Origin: Massariosphaeria phaeospora
Taxonomy: Eukaryota > Ascomycota > Dothideomycetes > Pleosporales
Length of the DNA stretch: 64,000 bases
Direction: 5' to 3'
Assembly (NCBI GenBank): GCA_011032825.1
Contig: JAADJZ010000006.1
Location: forward strand, 1,426,001-1,490,000
Below the pieces are notes generated by a model that was given only the letters and a program-made list of their open reading frames with translations, was not told the DNA's origin and did not search any database. The first letter of the stretch is position 1. The number at the start of each line of letters is the position of its first letter. This document shows positions 43,749 to 54,297 of the stretch, piece after piece. The translations under genes and the position numbers were made by a program.

Positions 43749-45864
43749 ATGGACTCCAATACCACAACAAAGAATGAAAATAGTAAGAAGAGGCCAAGCA
43801 AAGGCCTTCGCGCATGTTGGGAATGTAAGAGCAGCGCCATGAATATGGGGCTAAATTTTCCTCTATCTTCTTTCAAACTCTAACCCTACCCTAGGCAAAA
43901 AACGGAAGATCTATCAAAATGATTCCAGTAACAACACTACGTCCGGCTTAAATAGCGTCAGTACAGAGAACGTTGACGACGACTCTTGTGCATGCCACAT
44001 TGGCGATCGACTGGGCAAGCTAGAGCAGCTCTTCGAAAAATTCGTCTGTCGAAAGCTTCCCTTATTCGCAGGCCCCGCCACGGATGCTCAGAGTACTACT
44101 GTAGTGGATCCCGATGAAAAAGGATCCAAGGCCGACGACTTTGGTCTCCCTGAGATAGCCAACGATACACAGAGTATCGCGTCTATTGGTGAAGGAATTG
44201 TCAGTCACTTTTCTGTTCATGCTGTTGATGATCAAACTGACCGTGGTCAGCTTGCGGCGCAGCACTCCACATGGACTTCTGCACCTTCCATCCGGACATT
44301 AGTCGAAAGACGAGAAAGTGCGCCAATATCGAATTGCGAGACGGTGCGACGATCACTGGTAGCACTTTTGCCTTCACAGCACGACGCAAACGTTATTTTC
44401 GAATCGTCCAACGGTTGGACAATCTTGAATGGTGTTTACAAGCCCTCCAAGAACCTCTTCGTCAACGAAGACGTCGGGTCATACGCTTTGAATATGACTG
44501 CTGTCGCAAAGGAACCCCTTATCACCATAGCACGCACGCTGCTTCATTTCGCAGTCTGCATCAGCTCACTCCCACCCGAGTTCGACACTTCACGTCTAGA
44601 ACAGATGTGGTCTCTGGATGCTGCGATGCAGAACTACGTTTCGACCGTATCGTCCCTCGTCACCTCTTCGGATGAACAGATGCTGACTCTTCCGGGCCTC
44701 GAGACGCTGATGCTTCTTGCACTTTACCATATGAACAACGCTAATCTGAGACAAGCCTGGCTTGTCAATCGACGCGCTCTTAATCTGGCGCACCTGATGG
44801 GACTCCATCGCATCCTTGAACAGGCAGAAACCACACCCCCGATTGAAGCCGTTGAATCTGCAAAGTTCATTTGGCGGAGCTTCGTTGACTTGGATAGATA
44901 TATCGGCTTACATCTCCGGCTACCCTTCGCATCCAATGACTACCCGTGTCCCAAAAACGCCGATTCTTACCTCGCACATCGCTGCAAGCTGGCTTCGATA
45001 TGCCGGCAAATAGGCGAGCTCGATCGCGAAGTAACACCCCAGGCCTACGTTCAAGCGCTCGCCATCGACGAAAAGCTTGAGGCTATGATGAAGGAGCAGT
45101 CCAAAGAGTTTTGGGATGTCCCCAACGTTCCGTCAACAGCACGGACACCAGAGTCTGCGGCTGTTTTGGAGAGGCTGATAGTCCAGATCTGGCACTTTGA
45201 GATGAAAGTCTTTATCCATCTTCCGTATCTGCTTAGAGCATCGAGGGAAAGCCGATACGAGTACGCGAAAATCACAGCACTCCAGGCGAGCCGAAACATT
45301 GTCATGAGATGGTTTGCACTCCGCAATGCCGGCATCACGCAAGCTTGCTGCCGGTTCGGCGAGATAGCGGTCTTCATGGCCACTGTGACGCTGGCGTTGG
45401 ATATACTCATCGAGATGGGCATGAAAGAGCCGGGCGAGGTGAAGAAGACGAAATCGAATGACTTTGCCATGGTATGCCGGGTGATTTCAGAGATGGAGAA
45501 GCTGGCAAAGTCGAGCAGCCGAGAGCAGATTGCCGCTCGGAGTGCAATCGTCATCAAGAAGATATTATCATCCCTCGATCCGAGCACACGCAACGCTGGC
45601 AAATCGCGACTCACGATTCCGTACTTTGGCACCATCGAAGTCAATTGGTGCAAACTACCTATGCGGCCGCCGTTCGACCTCGATTCGGATACGGGGAAGA
45701 AGATGAACACCACTGCTACGGGAGGCCATGTGCCCGTCTTTTCTTTTGTCAAAAACGCTTTGTGGCCCGCTACCGAGGGGACTTGGGGCGCTGACTTAGA
45801 TTTCGATATTGTGCTGTTTGATGGCCTGGAAGACAAGGACACGGACGGCAACTGGATGTTTTGA
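43749..45864 (+). CDS. Fungal transcription factor-like protein with degenerate Zn2Cys6 cluster
   Basis: Exons 43749-43824 and 43895-45864 give 681 aa; the 70-bp intron (GTAAGA/CCTAG, branch CTAAC) interrupts the cluster at the usual place, joining RACWE-CKKRKIYQ. The N-terminus KKRPSKGLRACWECKKRKI is typical of Zn2Cys6 proteins, but after the first two Cys the expected third to sixth cysteines are missing: the stretch reads IYQNDSSNNTTSGLNSV before VDDDS and the linker GDRLGKLEQLFEKFV. The rest is intact and resembles the fungal-specific transcription factor domain (LETLMLLALYHMN, ARQAWLVNRRALNLAHLMGLH-like, FVDLDRYIGLHLRLPF). With no complete zinc cluster, specific DNA binding is doubtful; it may be a non-binding paralogue or an early pseudogene. 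The 586-codon run without a stop argues against old decay. It is next to a decayed gene. Confidence 0.75.
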
Positions 45865-46607
45865 GGGAGGGCAGCGGCAGCCAAAGGCTCTTGAAAGAAG
45901 ACTGGATGTCCTGCTGAGTCGTATTGCAGTATGGTAAAGGCGTCTGCTTGGGATGTTCTAAGGATAGAGGCGCACGAGGGGTGCATATTTCGTTGAGTTC
46001 AGCATAGCGTTGTGTTGGGAAGCATGGATACCATGGGTTTCGGGCGGCGTTCAGGTACAAGGAGAGACATGTTTTAGATGTACACCTACTTGTAGACAAT
46101 TGCAGAGGGAGATACGTCGAGCAGAGGTAGGAGTAGCAGACACATATCTACCTTCGTGGGTGACGACTCTTACAAATGGTGAAATATCCGCCATCTCATT
46201 GGTCCGTGGTTTCACGTGATTCTCCTGTCTGGACTTCGAGACGCTCTGCACCCCCCGTTGGGTTTCTGATCAGCCGTCAAAAGCAAAGTGAAATGTTTCT
46301 CGATACGACAATGCACGCCCACCTAGCGCCGCCTAAAGGTGCTGAAGCCTGAGGCGGCTGCGGCGGCGAGTGAGTGAGAGAGAGAGGAGAGGGTCGCGCT
46401 GTGTCTTGGAACTCCGACATCTGGTCGACCGTCACGCTCCTCGCCTTTATTTACGCAAGCACCTACGGCACAGACCTCCCAAGGCGGCACACGACCCTCG
46501 CGCAGCCCGCAGCCCGTCGTCCACCCGTCGTCCACCCTGCGCACGCCCTTGTGCTGTTCATCCTGGCGCCGTAGCCGCCTCCAGCCTCGCCTGCATGCTC
46601 CTTTCGC
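45865..46607. other. Intergenic between transcription factor-like and F-box genes
   Basis: 3' flank of the factor and C/T-rich upstream region of the F-box gene. A minus-strand frame of 289 codons at 46323-47192 overlaps the F-box coding region and has arginine-rich low complexity; it is a shadow. Confidence 0.5.
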
Positions 46608-49600
46608 ATGTTTCCTTGCCGCCTCCGCCGCCAGCACTGTCTCGTGGGGACCGAGTTTGCTGAGAGCCTCAACATGCAGTCCGACGAAAGCGCGAGCCGC
46701 CAGGCTAGCCAACAGGACCTGTTCTGGGACCACGACACCCCCGACGAAGCCTCGTCGTCGACGTCCCGCTGCGAGTCCGTCGTCCACGGCCAGGCCGCGA
46801 AGCAGCACGCGCCGCTGAGCCTGTTCGAGGCCATCATCACCACGTACCCGCCTGTGCTCGAATCGCTCCTCTCGCAGCTCCCCACCGCCACCCTCCTCGA
46901 CCTTTACCACACGTCCAGACATCTGCGCGACTTCCTGCGCCGCTATCCGCTCGCATGGCGGACGCTGTCGTTCCGGCTGCCCCAGCCCGCGGCCGTCGTT
47001 GGCTCCCCGGGCACTGAGACACCGGACAGCAGAGAGCGACAGTCGAAAGCGTACTCCTTCGATGCGCTCCTCAAACAAGTCGTGGCCCCGTATGGGGAGC
47101 GGCTGATGAGCCTCGACCTGTGCAACACGGCCGTGACAGGCATTGCGCTGGTTGGGAGCGTGCTCGCGCCACGTTTCCAAACGCTGAAGCACTTGTCAGT
47201 GCGTGGCTGCAAGAACGTCTCCATCAAGTACCACATCGTGCCCTTCTTGGAGCCATACACGCTGAAGGACTCCCCCTGGATGCAAAAGGACCTCGCCCTC
47301 AAGAGCCTCTATACATACCGCTGCCGACATCACCGCCGACGGCCCTACCTTCCCTCGTCCCTCGTCCGAAGAGATTCCGATTCCGACCCCACGCACCAGC
47401 TTATTGAGATATGTCACCAATTGGGGATATGGACCGACACGTCGTGGTGCCCTACGCCCGGTGGGAGATGCTACCGAAGAAAGGACTATCATGCAGGAAG
47501 AGCAGGCCCTCAGAATATGGAGGTCTGGGTCCCTTTCGACAGGCTGTGGCGATCGAGCAACCGCATAGGACCTGTGGATGGGGGCGACAAACTTGGCGCT
47601 CAAGACGGCAGACTTTGGGAAATCTCGGAGACAGGCGAGGACGGCGAACCTCTGGGCACCGATAGCGGGATGTTCAAGGGAGAAGGGAAACACGTGCCAG
47701 CACACTTGCGGAAGAGCCATGGGATATTTGTCCAGGAGGTCAAATGTGGCCAGTGCGACGAGGTTATCCTTGAGCGGTGCGAGTCGTGCAGCGTTCGGAT
47801 GCATTGCATGGGATGCCGCAAAACCCTCTGCGCGAGTTGTGCGTTCAATCGACCAATACCCCGGAAACGTGTGAAGACGAGGCACTTTGCAAGTCTCGCA
47901 TTTGGACCTGGGACGACCCTAGGTAGCACTTTAAGCCAGGCTTCTGGCTCGTCTGCTTCCCTCGAAGACCAGACTCGCAACAACCAAAACCCTCCGTCAG
48001 ACCGGTACTGGTGGGCCCCCGGAGCAACTCGATCACCCAACCTCATGAACGAGGGCGCACACGACGACGACTCGTCTGACTCAGAAGATGGTGGCAACCT
48101 TAATAATGGACTACCCTTACCACCTACAAATCGGGAACCTCCAAAGCTGAACATGCACTGGTGTTGCCTGGAACCCATCTTTTCCGGTGGTGGAGGCATT
48201 GCTGTGTTGGGAACTGGACTGGGCGGTAGAGGAGCGGATAAGATTCGAGCAGCACCACTGCCTCGTACTAAAGAGTTCGAAGATCCGGATTTCTCGAATC
48301 GGCTCCGCTCGACCAACTATATCCCCGAGATGAAAAACAATGGCCTCTACGAGTACGTTCTCGGTGAGGACCTTGACATACTGTCCTACTTGAAACAAGA
48401 GACGCTGGATCTTCAAGCTCAGACATGTCCACGAAGCTTATGTCAGGATTGCCATCGAAGTTTCCGGTGGAAGATTGCTTGTCGAACCTGCAAAAACCCT
48501 CTATGCAAGGAACACGACTTTAGAGGCCTGAAATTCCGCAAATGTGGTTATAGGGAGATGCACATAGAGCGAGAATATGCACGAACGCATAATGTCCCTC
48601 CCCGACTGGTCATCCCCGATTTCAATCCGAACAAACCAAATGGAAAGGACCCAGAGCAAACACCCACGGCCCCATCCTCATTACAGGATGTACCTTCACT
48701 ACCCAGTACTGACCTAGAGATCCCTGAGACGACAGCAATGTCTCAATCTCAAATACTTTTCCCGCCTTCCGGCCCTGCAGCCATTGAGATGTCCGCTTCG
48801 AATTCGCAGACTTCGCATGCTTCTTCTAAAGATCTGTTTGCGCCCTCGACCTCTTTGCCTTTTGTCCCCGTCAGCTCATCTCGCCCTCGTTCTCTGAGCG
48901 CATCTGGGGTTCGTTGTCGCAATTCCGGTTCTTGGCCGAATTCTCCTCGCGTACCACCGAGTTCAATCGCAAACCCTCTGCCGCTCCCCTGTCATCCACG
49001 GCATCCTGTGCAATGGGAAGGTTGCGGTGCTTATTTCTGCCAATACCCCAGACCAGTTGGTGACCACAGAACTCAGTGTCCTGCCGTGTTAAGGGAATGC
49101 TCAGAATGTGCCGTGCTAGTCTGCGACGTAAGTCGATCATCATCTTCGCATCTACTGTCTGAAACTGATTTGTGATTTCTAGCAATGTGCTGCCGCCAAT
49201 CCTACTTGTACATGCACCTTCTGCACGGTGAACTATCACTGTCCTCACTGTGCTCGCAAGAAGGAGGTCCGAGCCCGATGTCGACACGACGATGAGGTGA
49301 GAGCAAAGGAGGAAGCCGAGTCCCGAGCAAAAGAGAAGATGGAAAGAGAGAAAGAAGAACGCGGACACGCGGACGAGATGGCGGGCGCAGTCTACGAGTT
49401 CTTCGCCTCACTCATGCCCGATGCGATGGACGAAATATTCCAGATCCCGCCTAATGCAGCTGGACACGACTTGGACAACCTGGCCGAGCTACCTGTGCCT
49501 AGTCCGGACTCGATCACTGTCACCACCGAGTTCGGCGTCTCCGAAGAACCTAACAATCTGACAGTCGTAACTGCATCAGGTCCGCCACCAGCAATTGCCC

Positions 49601-49896
49601 CAGAGCCACAGCCATCCCCTAGTCCAGAGCCGGCAGCCCTGCCAGATCCGCCAATATTCGCCATAGGCCACTCGAGCTTCGCACCCCAGCCCGCACTACC
49701 CGATATCACCACCATACATACTCCCATAGTCCTCGACCTCTCCGATCTCTCCATCCTCACCGACGCCGAAGACATGATGGAAGACGACGACGACGGCGAC
49801 GATGCAGATATCGACACGGACGACTTCGACGCCCAGAGCCAGTTCTTCGACGACGGGGTCCTGACGCCCACGACCAGCACCGCTGCCTCGAATTAA
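46608..49896 (+). CDS. Large F-box-like protein with several Cys-rich zinc-binding segments
   Basis: Exons 46608-49127 and 49183-49896 give 1077 aa; the 55-bp intron (GTAAGT/TCTAG) joins VLVCD-QCAAANPTC. A second in-frame ATG at 46674 (AACATGCAG, better context) would give 1055 aa and may be the real start. An F-box-like helix set lies near residues 85-125 (LSQLPTATLLDLYHTSRHL, YPLAWRTLSF), followed by a leucine-rich segment (LMSLDLCNTAVTGIAL, LKHLSVRGCKNVS). Four Cys-rich stretches follow: VKCGQCDEVILERCESC with CMGCRKTLCASC; CPRSLCQDCHRSF with CRTCKNPLC; CGAYFCQYP with CPAVLRECSEC; and CTCTFCTVNYHCPHC. A charged coiled coil (EEAESRAKEKMEREKEE) and a Pro/Asp-rich tail complete it. It is probably a substrate adaptor of an SCF ubiquitin ligase, by inference; a conserved ascomycete protein without a name I can give. 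Confidence 0.72.
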
Positions 49897-50534
49897 GCAA
49901 GGACGAGAAGGAAATCTTTACACATGCATACATACGACATGATATAATACTCCGCTCGCTCAGATTGACTGCTACGACTTTTACTACCCCCTATCCTACC
50001 CACCCCCCAACACATCAAAAGCGACATCAGGGGTTTTTTCTTTTCACATATACGCACGAATTCAGTCGACTTTGGGGCGTTCTTCTTTTTTCTTTTCTTC
50101 ATCAGATTGCACAGGGCATTGAATTTGGGGCATAGAATGGATGGATGGATTTTATTTACGGGTTTGTGTATATTTAGCCTAGCCTTGCCGTTTGATTTTT
50201 TCGCGGCGTAGGGCCAGGGCATGGAGGACGCAAGGGGAGGATGCTTAGGTAGCGGAGCGCAAAATACGCTTAACGACATATCATGGGTGGTGCTTCGGTA
50301 GTTGGGGCGGGGGGTGGGAGTGGGTGGGTGCATCTCGAGCTTGAGCTTGAGGTTGTGTATGAGATTAGATGATGGACACGTTAGTCGAATTCCAGTACGT
50401 TCTTTTGGAAGGTACATGTGCTTGCTTGGTTGCTTTGGTAATTTATTTTATTTTATTTTATTTTTGTGTGAGCTTTCTGACTCGATGCGGAGGACACTGG
50501 GCTGGTGTGGTATTTGTATAATGTGTTGGGTTTC
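49897..50534. other. Convergent intergenic region, F-box / HAL2
   Basis: 3' flanks of convergent genes, with a TTTTA run near 50443-50466. No gene recognised. Confidence 0.5.
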
Positions 50535-51812
50535 CTACTCTTTGGCATTTAAGACCTCCTTGACCACCTCTATGACAGTGGGGAAGACGTCCTTGGGCGC
50601 TGCTACGACGCCCTTGTTTTCCTTCAGTGTCCGGCCGATGCCGAAGTCAAGCGGCTTGCCCCAGGCGTCTGTGACTCGGCCGCCCGCCTCCTGCACGATG
50701 ACCACGCCGGCGGCGTGGTCCCAGATCTTCTCTTCGTATGTCTTGCTCACGGGTAACCGCAAGTACAAGTCCCCTGCTCCCCGCGCAATCGAGCCGTACT
50801 TGGCCTGTGAGTCCATGCGCACGCTTGGCTTGGTGATGCCGAGCTTCGAGGCGATGGCGGCGTTGTCGCCGTGGCTGGAGTGGCCGGCTTCGACGCTCTC
50901 GCAGAAGGTAGCTTGGCTGATGTCTGAAATGGGTTTCATGGATATGGCGTTGGCGGGCGCGAGGGCACCTTTGCTGAGGGGCCGGCTGGTGGCGCCGTGG
51001 CCGGTGACGGCGCCGAAGAGCACGCCTTTGCCCTCTTTGTCGTCGGCTTGCGCGCCGACGGACGAGTCGAGCGGCGCTTGGTCGTCGATGGGCAGGTTCG
51101 GGCAGCCGATTACGCCGACGGTGGGGATCCCGTCGACGAGCAGCCCCAGGCACACGGCGTACTGGCCGCCGCGCAGGAAGCCCTTCGTCCCGTCGATGGG
51201 ATCCAGAGCCCAGATCCTACCCTTCCTGCCTCCCGCGCTGCGTCCCGAGTCTATCGCCTGCAACATGTCGTCCGCGCTCTTGATCGGGCCGCCGAGCTTG
51301 TCTTCCGCGGCGCTGTCGTCCAGCTTAGCGGCCTGCACCAGGTCCCAGACGAGGTCGCGCAGCGAATTGTCCTTGCGGAGGTCATCTGCGTCTTCCTCGC
51401 CGACGACCTCGTCTTCGGGGAAAGCGTGCTTGATCGACGAGATGATCAGGGCTTGGGCGCCGAAGTCGCCAATTGTGACGGGCGAACTGTCGGATTTGGA
51501 GAGGGTGCCTTTGGAGTGCGACGAGTAGACGGATTTGGTGAGGAGCGTGGCGCGCTGGACGGCCAGCAGCGCGATGTCGAGTTCGCGGGAGTAGGACATG
51601 GTGGTGATTGTGCGGTTTGCGTGGGGACTCGAGGGGGAGGGCGAGTATGGGGGCTTTTGGAGGGCGATGGCGGGGGAGGGGTAGAGGTGCTGCTTCAATT
51701 GCGCGAGCCGGGTTGCGCTCCGGGAGAAGAGGGCGGGGATGGGGAGCAGTGATACAGCCAGAATGACGGCGAAGAGGAAAAAGTAAGTGGATTGCGTCAA
51801 ACGGAGTGGCAT
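50535..51812 (-). CDS. MET22: 3'(2'),5'-bisphosphate nucleotidase (Hal2/Met22 family) with N-terminal hydrophobic extension
   Basis: A single exon encodes 425 aa. The enzyme removes the 3' phosphate of PAP and PAPS, by-products of sulfate assimilation, and is the lithium/sodium-sensitive target Hal2 in yeast. The metal-binding signatures are complete: GEEDADDLR, WALDPIDGTKGFLRGGQYAVCLGLL (D204, I206, D207, T209) and the C-terminal IWDHAAGVVIVQEAGGRVTD. The usual cytosolic start corresponds to M72 (MSYSRELDIALLAVQRATLL) at 51599, in a strong CACCATGTCC context, giving 354 aa. The upstream ATG at 51812 is in weaker context and adds 71 residues with a hydrophobic stretch (YFFLFAVILAVSLLPIPALF) that could be a signal anchor. 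Both forms are plausible. Confidence 0.92.
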   Translation of the reverse strand: MPLRLTQSTYFFLFAVILAVSLLPIPALFSRSATRLAQLKQHLYPSPAIALQKPPYSPSPSSPHANRTITTMSYSRELDIALLAVQRATLLTKSVYSSHSKGTLSKSDSSPVTIGDFGAQALIISSIKHAFPEDEVVGEEDADDLRKDNSLRDLVWDLVQAAKLDDSAAEDKLGGPIKSADDMLQAIDSGRSAGGRKGRIWALDPIDGTKGFLRGGQYAVCLGLLVDGIPTVGVIGCPNLPIDDQAPLDSSVGAQADDKEGKGVLFGAVTGHGATSRPLSKGALAPANAISMKPISDISQATFCESVEAGHSSHGDNAAIASKLGITKPSVRMDSQAKYGSIARGAGDLYLRLPVSKTYEEKIWDHAAGVVIVQEAGGRVTDAWGKPLDFGIGRTLKENKGVVAAPKDVFPTVIEVVKEVLNAKE

Positions 51813-52310
51813 CGACGTGATGGGGGGTGGGTGGGTTAATCGTGAATGTCATGCACAACTGTGTACGTAAGAAGGGCTTGGCGCGGCGGCGACTAGCGGA
51901 GGTTTCTACTCGACAGCGACGACCAGAACACATAGCTACGCGTTGAATAGATGCACCTCCGTGACGAAGCTTGACGCGCCTGTTGCACGCTTCCCGACTC
52001 TTTGTCTGCCTGATTATCCATTGGCGGGCTGAGGTGACAGAGGCTTTGTTCACCGTCCTGTCAAAGGGTAAACAAAGATTTGCCGTCCAGATCAGTCTGA
52101 ACATAGGCGCAGGACTTCATTCGACGAGCAGCACGTTATCATTTGACCAAACAACCTGGAGCTGGCCGAGTCAGTCGCCCTGTTACTAATAAACATAACG
52201 CTGTCGCTAAATTGCTGGTGTTCCCGGCCTTCCAGGGCGACACAGCACCTGCCCTCCCACCCACACGGTGCACTCTCGGGCTACGCGACTTTTCATTCCA
52301 ACCACCAACC
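51813..52310. promoter_or_regulatory. Divergent intergenic region, HAL2 / Rsm1
   Basis: 498 bp from the upstream HAL2 ATG to the Rsm1 start. No TATA box is clear; the Rsm1 side is C/T-rich. An upstream in-frame extension of Rsm1 to 52143 is open but starts poorly. Confidence 0.4.
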
Positions 52311-53866
52311 ATGGCTGCCCCCAATTCACCACAGCCCGCACTCGCGACCACCAAGCGCAAGTTCAACCTGCTGCTCGACAATCTCACCGCCGGCGCCTCA
52401 ACCACATCCCTTGCCAGCAGCCTCCACCACTCCAACGCCTCTGCGGCCTCCTTCTCTCGCCCTGCGACGCCCGAACACCCGTCCAAACGCGCCCGCTCCT
52501 CCGATGCCAGCATGGAGCGTCCTCGGGTTGTGTCTGGGAACGACAGGATACAGGCGCTGAAAGACCAGCTCTTTACACCGCGCAAGGAAGGCAACGGCTT
52601 TGGAGGAGCTGGCTTACGCGCCGTCGGACCCGATAGGACGCCCGTGAAGCAATCCACCACGAGCGGCACCCCCCGCCGAGCGCCGAATTTCCAGCCGTTC
52701 AGCCAAGAGCAGTTTCTCGGGCGGCTGAAGACGTTCGCCGATGTGAAGAAGTGGACGAACAAGCCGGACGCGATTGCGGAGGTCGTCTGGGCCAAGCGCG
52801 GTTGGTCCTGCGATACCTGGAACACTGTTGCCTGCAAAGGTGGCTGCGAGCAGAGGGTCTCGGTCAAGCTGAAGCACAAGCGGAAAGACGCAAATGGCAA
52901 GGAGATTGAGATGAGTGAAGATCTGATGGACGAGACTGATAAAGGGCTCGTCCAGAAGTATCAGGAACTCGTCATCGATGGGCACCATGAGGACTGTCTA
53001 TGGCGGAAGAGGGGCTGTCAAGGTGATTATCCGTTGTGACTCTCCTTCAAACATACTAATATGACATTCAAGACGACATCTACCACATCCCTATCCCAAG
53101 CAGGGCGAAGAGTATGGCGGAACTTCTTAGCCGCTACCATTCTTTCCAAGAAATCGCCAAGGATCTTCCATTACTTGAAAACGTCATGTATCCAGATCCT
53201 AGCATAGAGGATATGCTAAAGCGCATTCCGCCAACCTTGTTCCATCTTCCAGGCTCAACGACCGCGGAAGATCTTCCGACTTCACCTACAGACATCACAG
53301 CATTCACTCTTGCGCTCTTCGGCTGGCGAGGCAGTTCAGAATCGAGAATCTCTCTCGCAACCTGCGATCACTGTTTCCAGCGCCTCGGACTATGGCTATA
53401 CACAGATCAACGCCTGAAAGAAATGAGTGAAAAACTTGAAGTGCCTGTCGAATCTCTCCGTCTCAATCTCGTCGAGTCTCATCGTGAGCATTGCCCATGG
53501 AAGAACCCTGACACGCAAGATAATCCGAAAGATGGCGCGATCTCGAACATGGCTGGTTGGCAAACCCTTGAGTTCATGCTCATGGGAAAGAGGAGGGAGA
53601 GGCTGCATAAGACTGTGCAGAGTGTTGACCTCGGGAGCGAAATAGGGACAACAACGGGCAGCTTTGAGAGTGAACGGACACACATTGATGGCGATGATGA
53701 CAAGGCCGATTCTCTCAATGAGAAATGGAAGAGGTTCAAGGCCAAGCTGCGGAGGACGACATCAAAGAGGAGCTTGAAGAGTATGAAGAGCCATAGGAGC
53801 TTCAAGAGCGTCAAGAGTGTGGGCGACAAAGATAAAGAGAACGAACGCACGCCGGCTGCGCAGTGA
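52311..53866 (+). CDS. rsm1: C3HC zinc-finger protein, Rsm1/NIPA-like mRNA export factor
   Basis: Exons 52311-53022 and 53073-53866 give 501 aa; the 50-bp intron (GTGATT/TTCAAG, branch ACTAAT) joins RGCQ-DDIYHIPIP. The start was chosen for its ACCATGGCT context. The zf-C3HC region spans about residues 135-260: FADVKKWTNKP, VVWAKRGWSC, VACKGGCEQRVSVKL and HHEDCLWRKRGCQ, with the second Rsm1-like domain around CDHCFQRLGLWLY and HREHCPWKN. In fission yeast Rsm1 helps export poly(A) RNA from the nucleus; animal NIPA/ZC3HC1 is an F-box-like, nuclear-basket protein. The N-terminus is Ser/Ala-rich and disordered, and the tail is Lys/Arg/Ser-rich with repeated SLKSMKSHRSFKSVKS, a likely nuclear-localisation segment. 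Confidence 0.9.
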
Positions 53867-54297
53867 TAATCACAGGGCTCGTGGACTAAGGCGGTTTTCT
53901 TGAAGACGAGAAACTTCATACAGTTACTTCAGTTCAAATCAAGAATTCGAAGAATCGATTGGATTACATACCATTACCACTATTCACCTCCATGGCTACC
54001 CGTTTCTTACCCCTCCTGCTGATTGATCTAGCTTCTTCAGTCTCTGTTCCTATTGGCGTGCCTGGCGAATGTGACGTCGAGCTGGACACAAGCCACCGCT
54101 AGGATCTTGAGAGTTTAGCCAAGCACGGGAACTGCAAGCTAAAAAGCAACGATAGCCAGGACGCTAGACGCCATTGTATAGAGGGGTCTAGCTGTGAGCA
54201 CGTCCCACGGCATCCTCAGAGCACCACGATTTGTCAATTAGAAGTCTTATCACAACGACAAGCATAGACCATAGAAAGAGGTAGCGGTCCAGAAACA
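53867..54297. other. Intergenic between Rsm1 and PLC-like gene
   Basis: 3' flank of Rsm1 and promoter of the next plus-strand gene. Nothing else recognised. Confidence 0.5.

Noticed and set aside
45051..45986. 311-codon minus-strand frame opposite the transcription factor-like gene
   Set aside because: It is a codon-bias shadow of the sense strand; the sense product has clear fungal regulator features.
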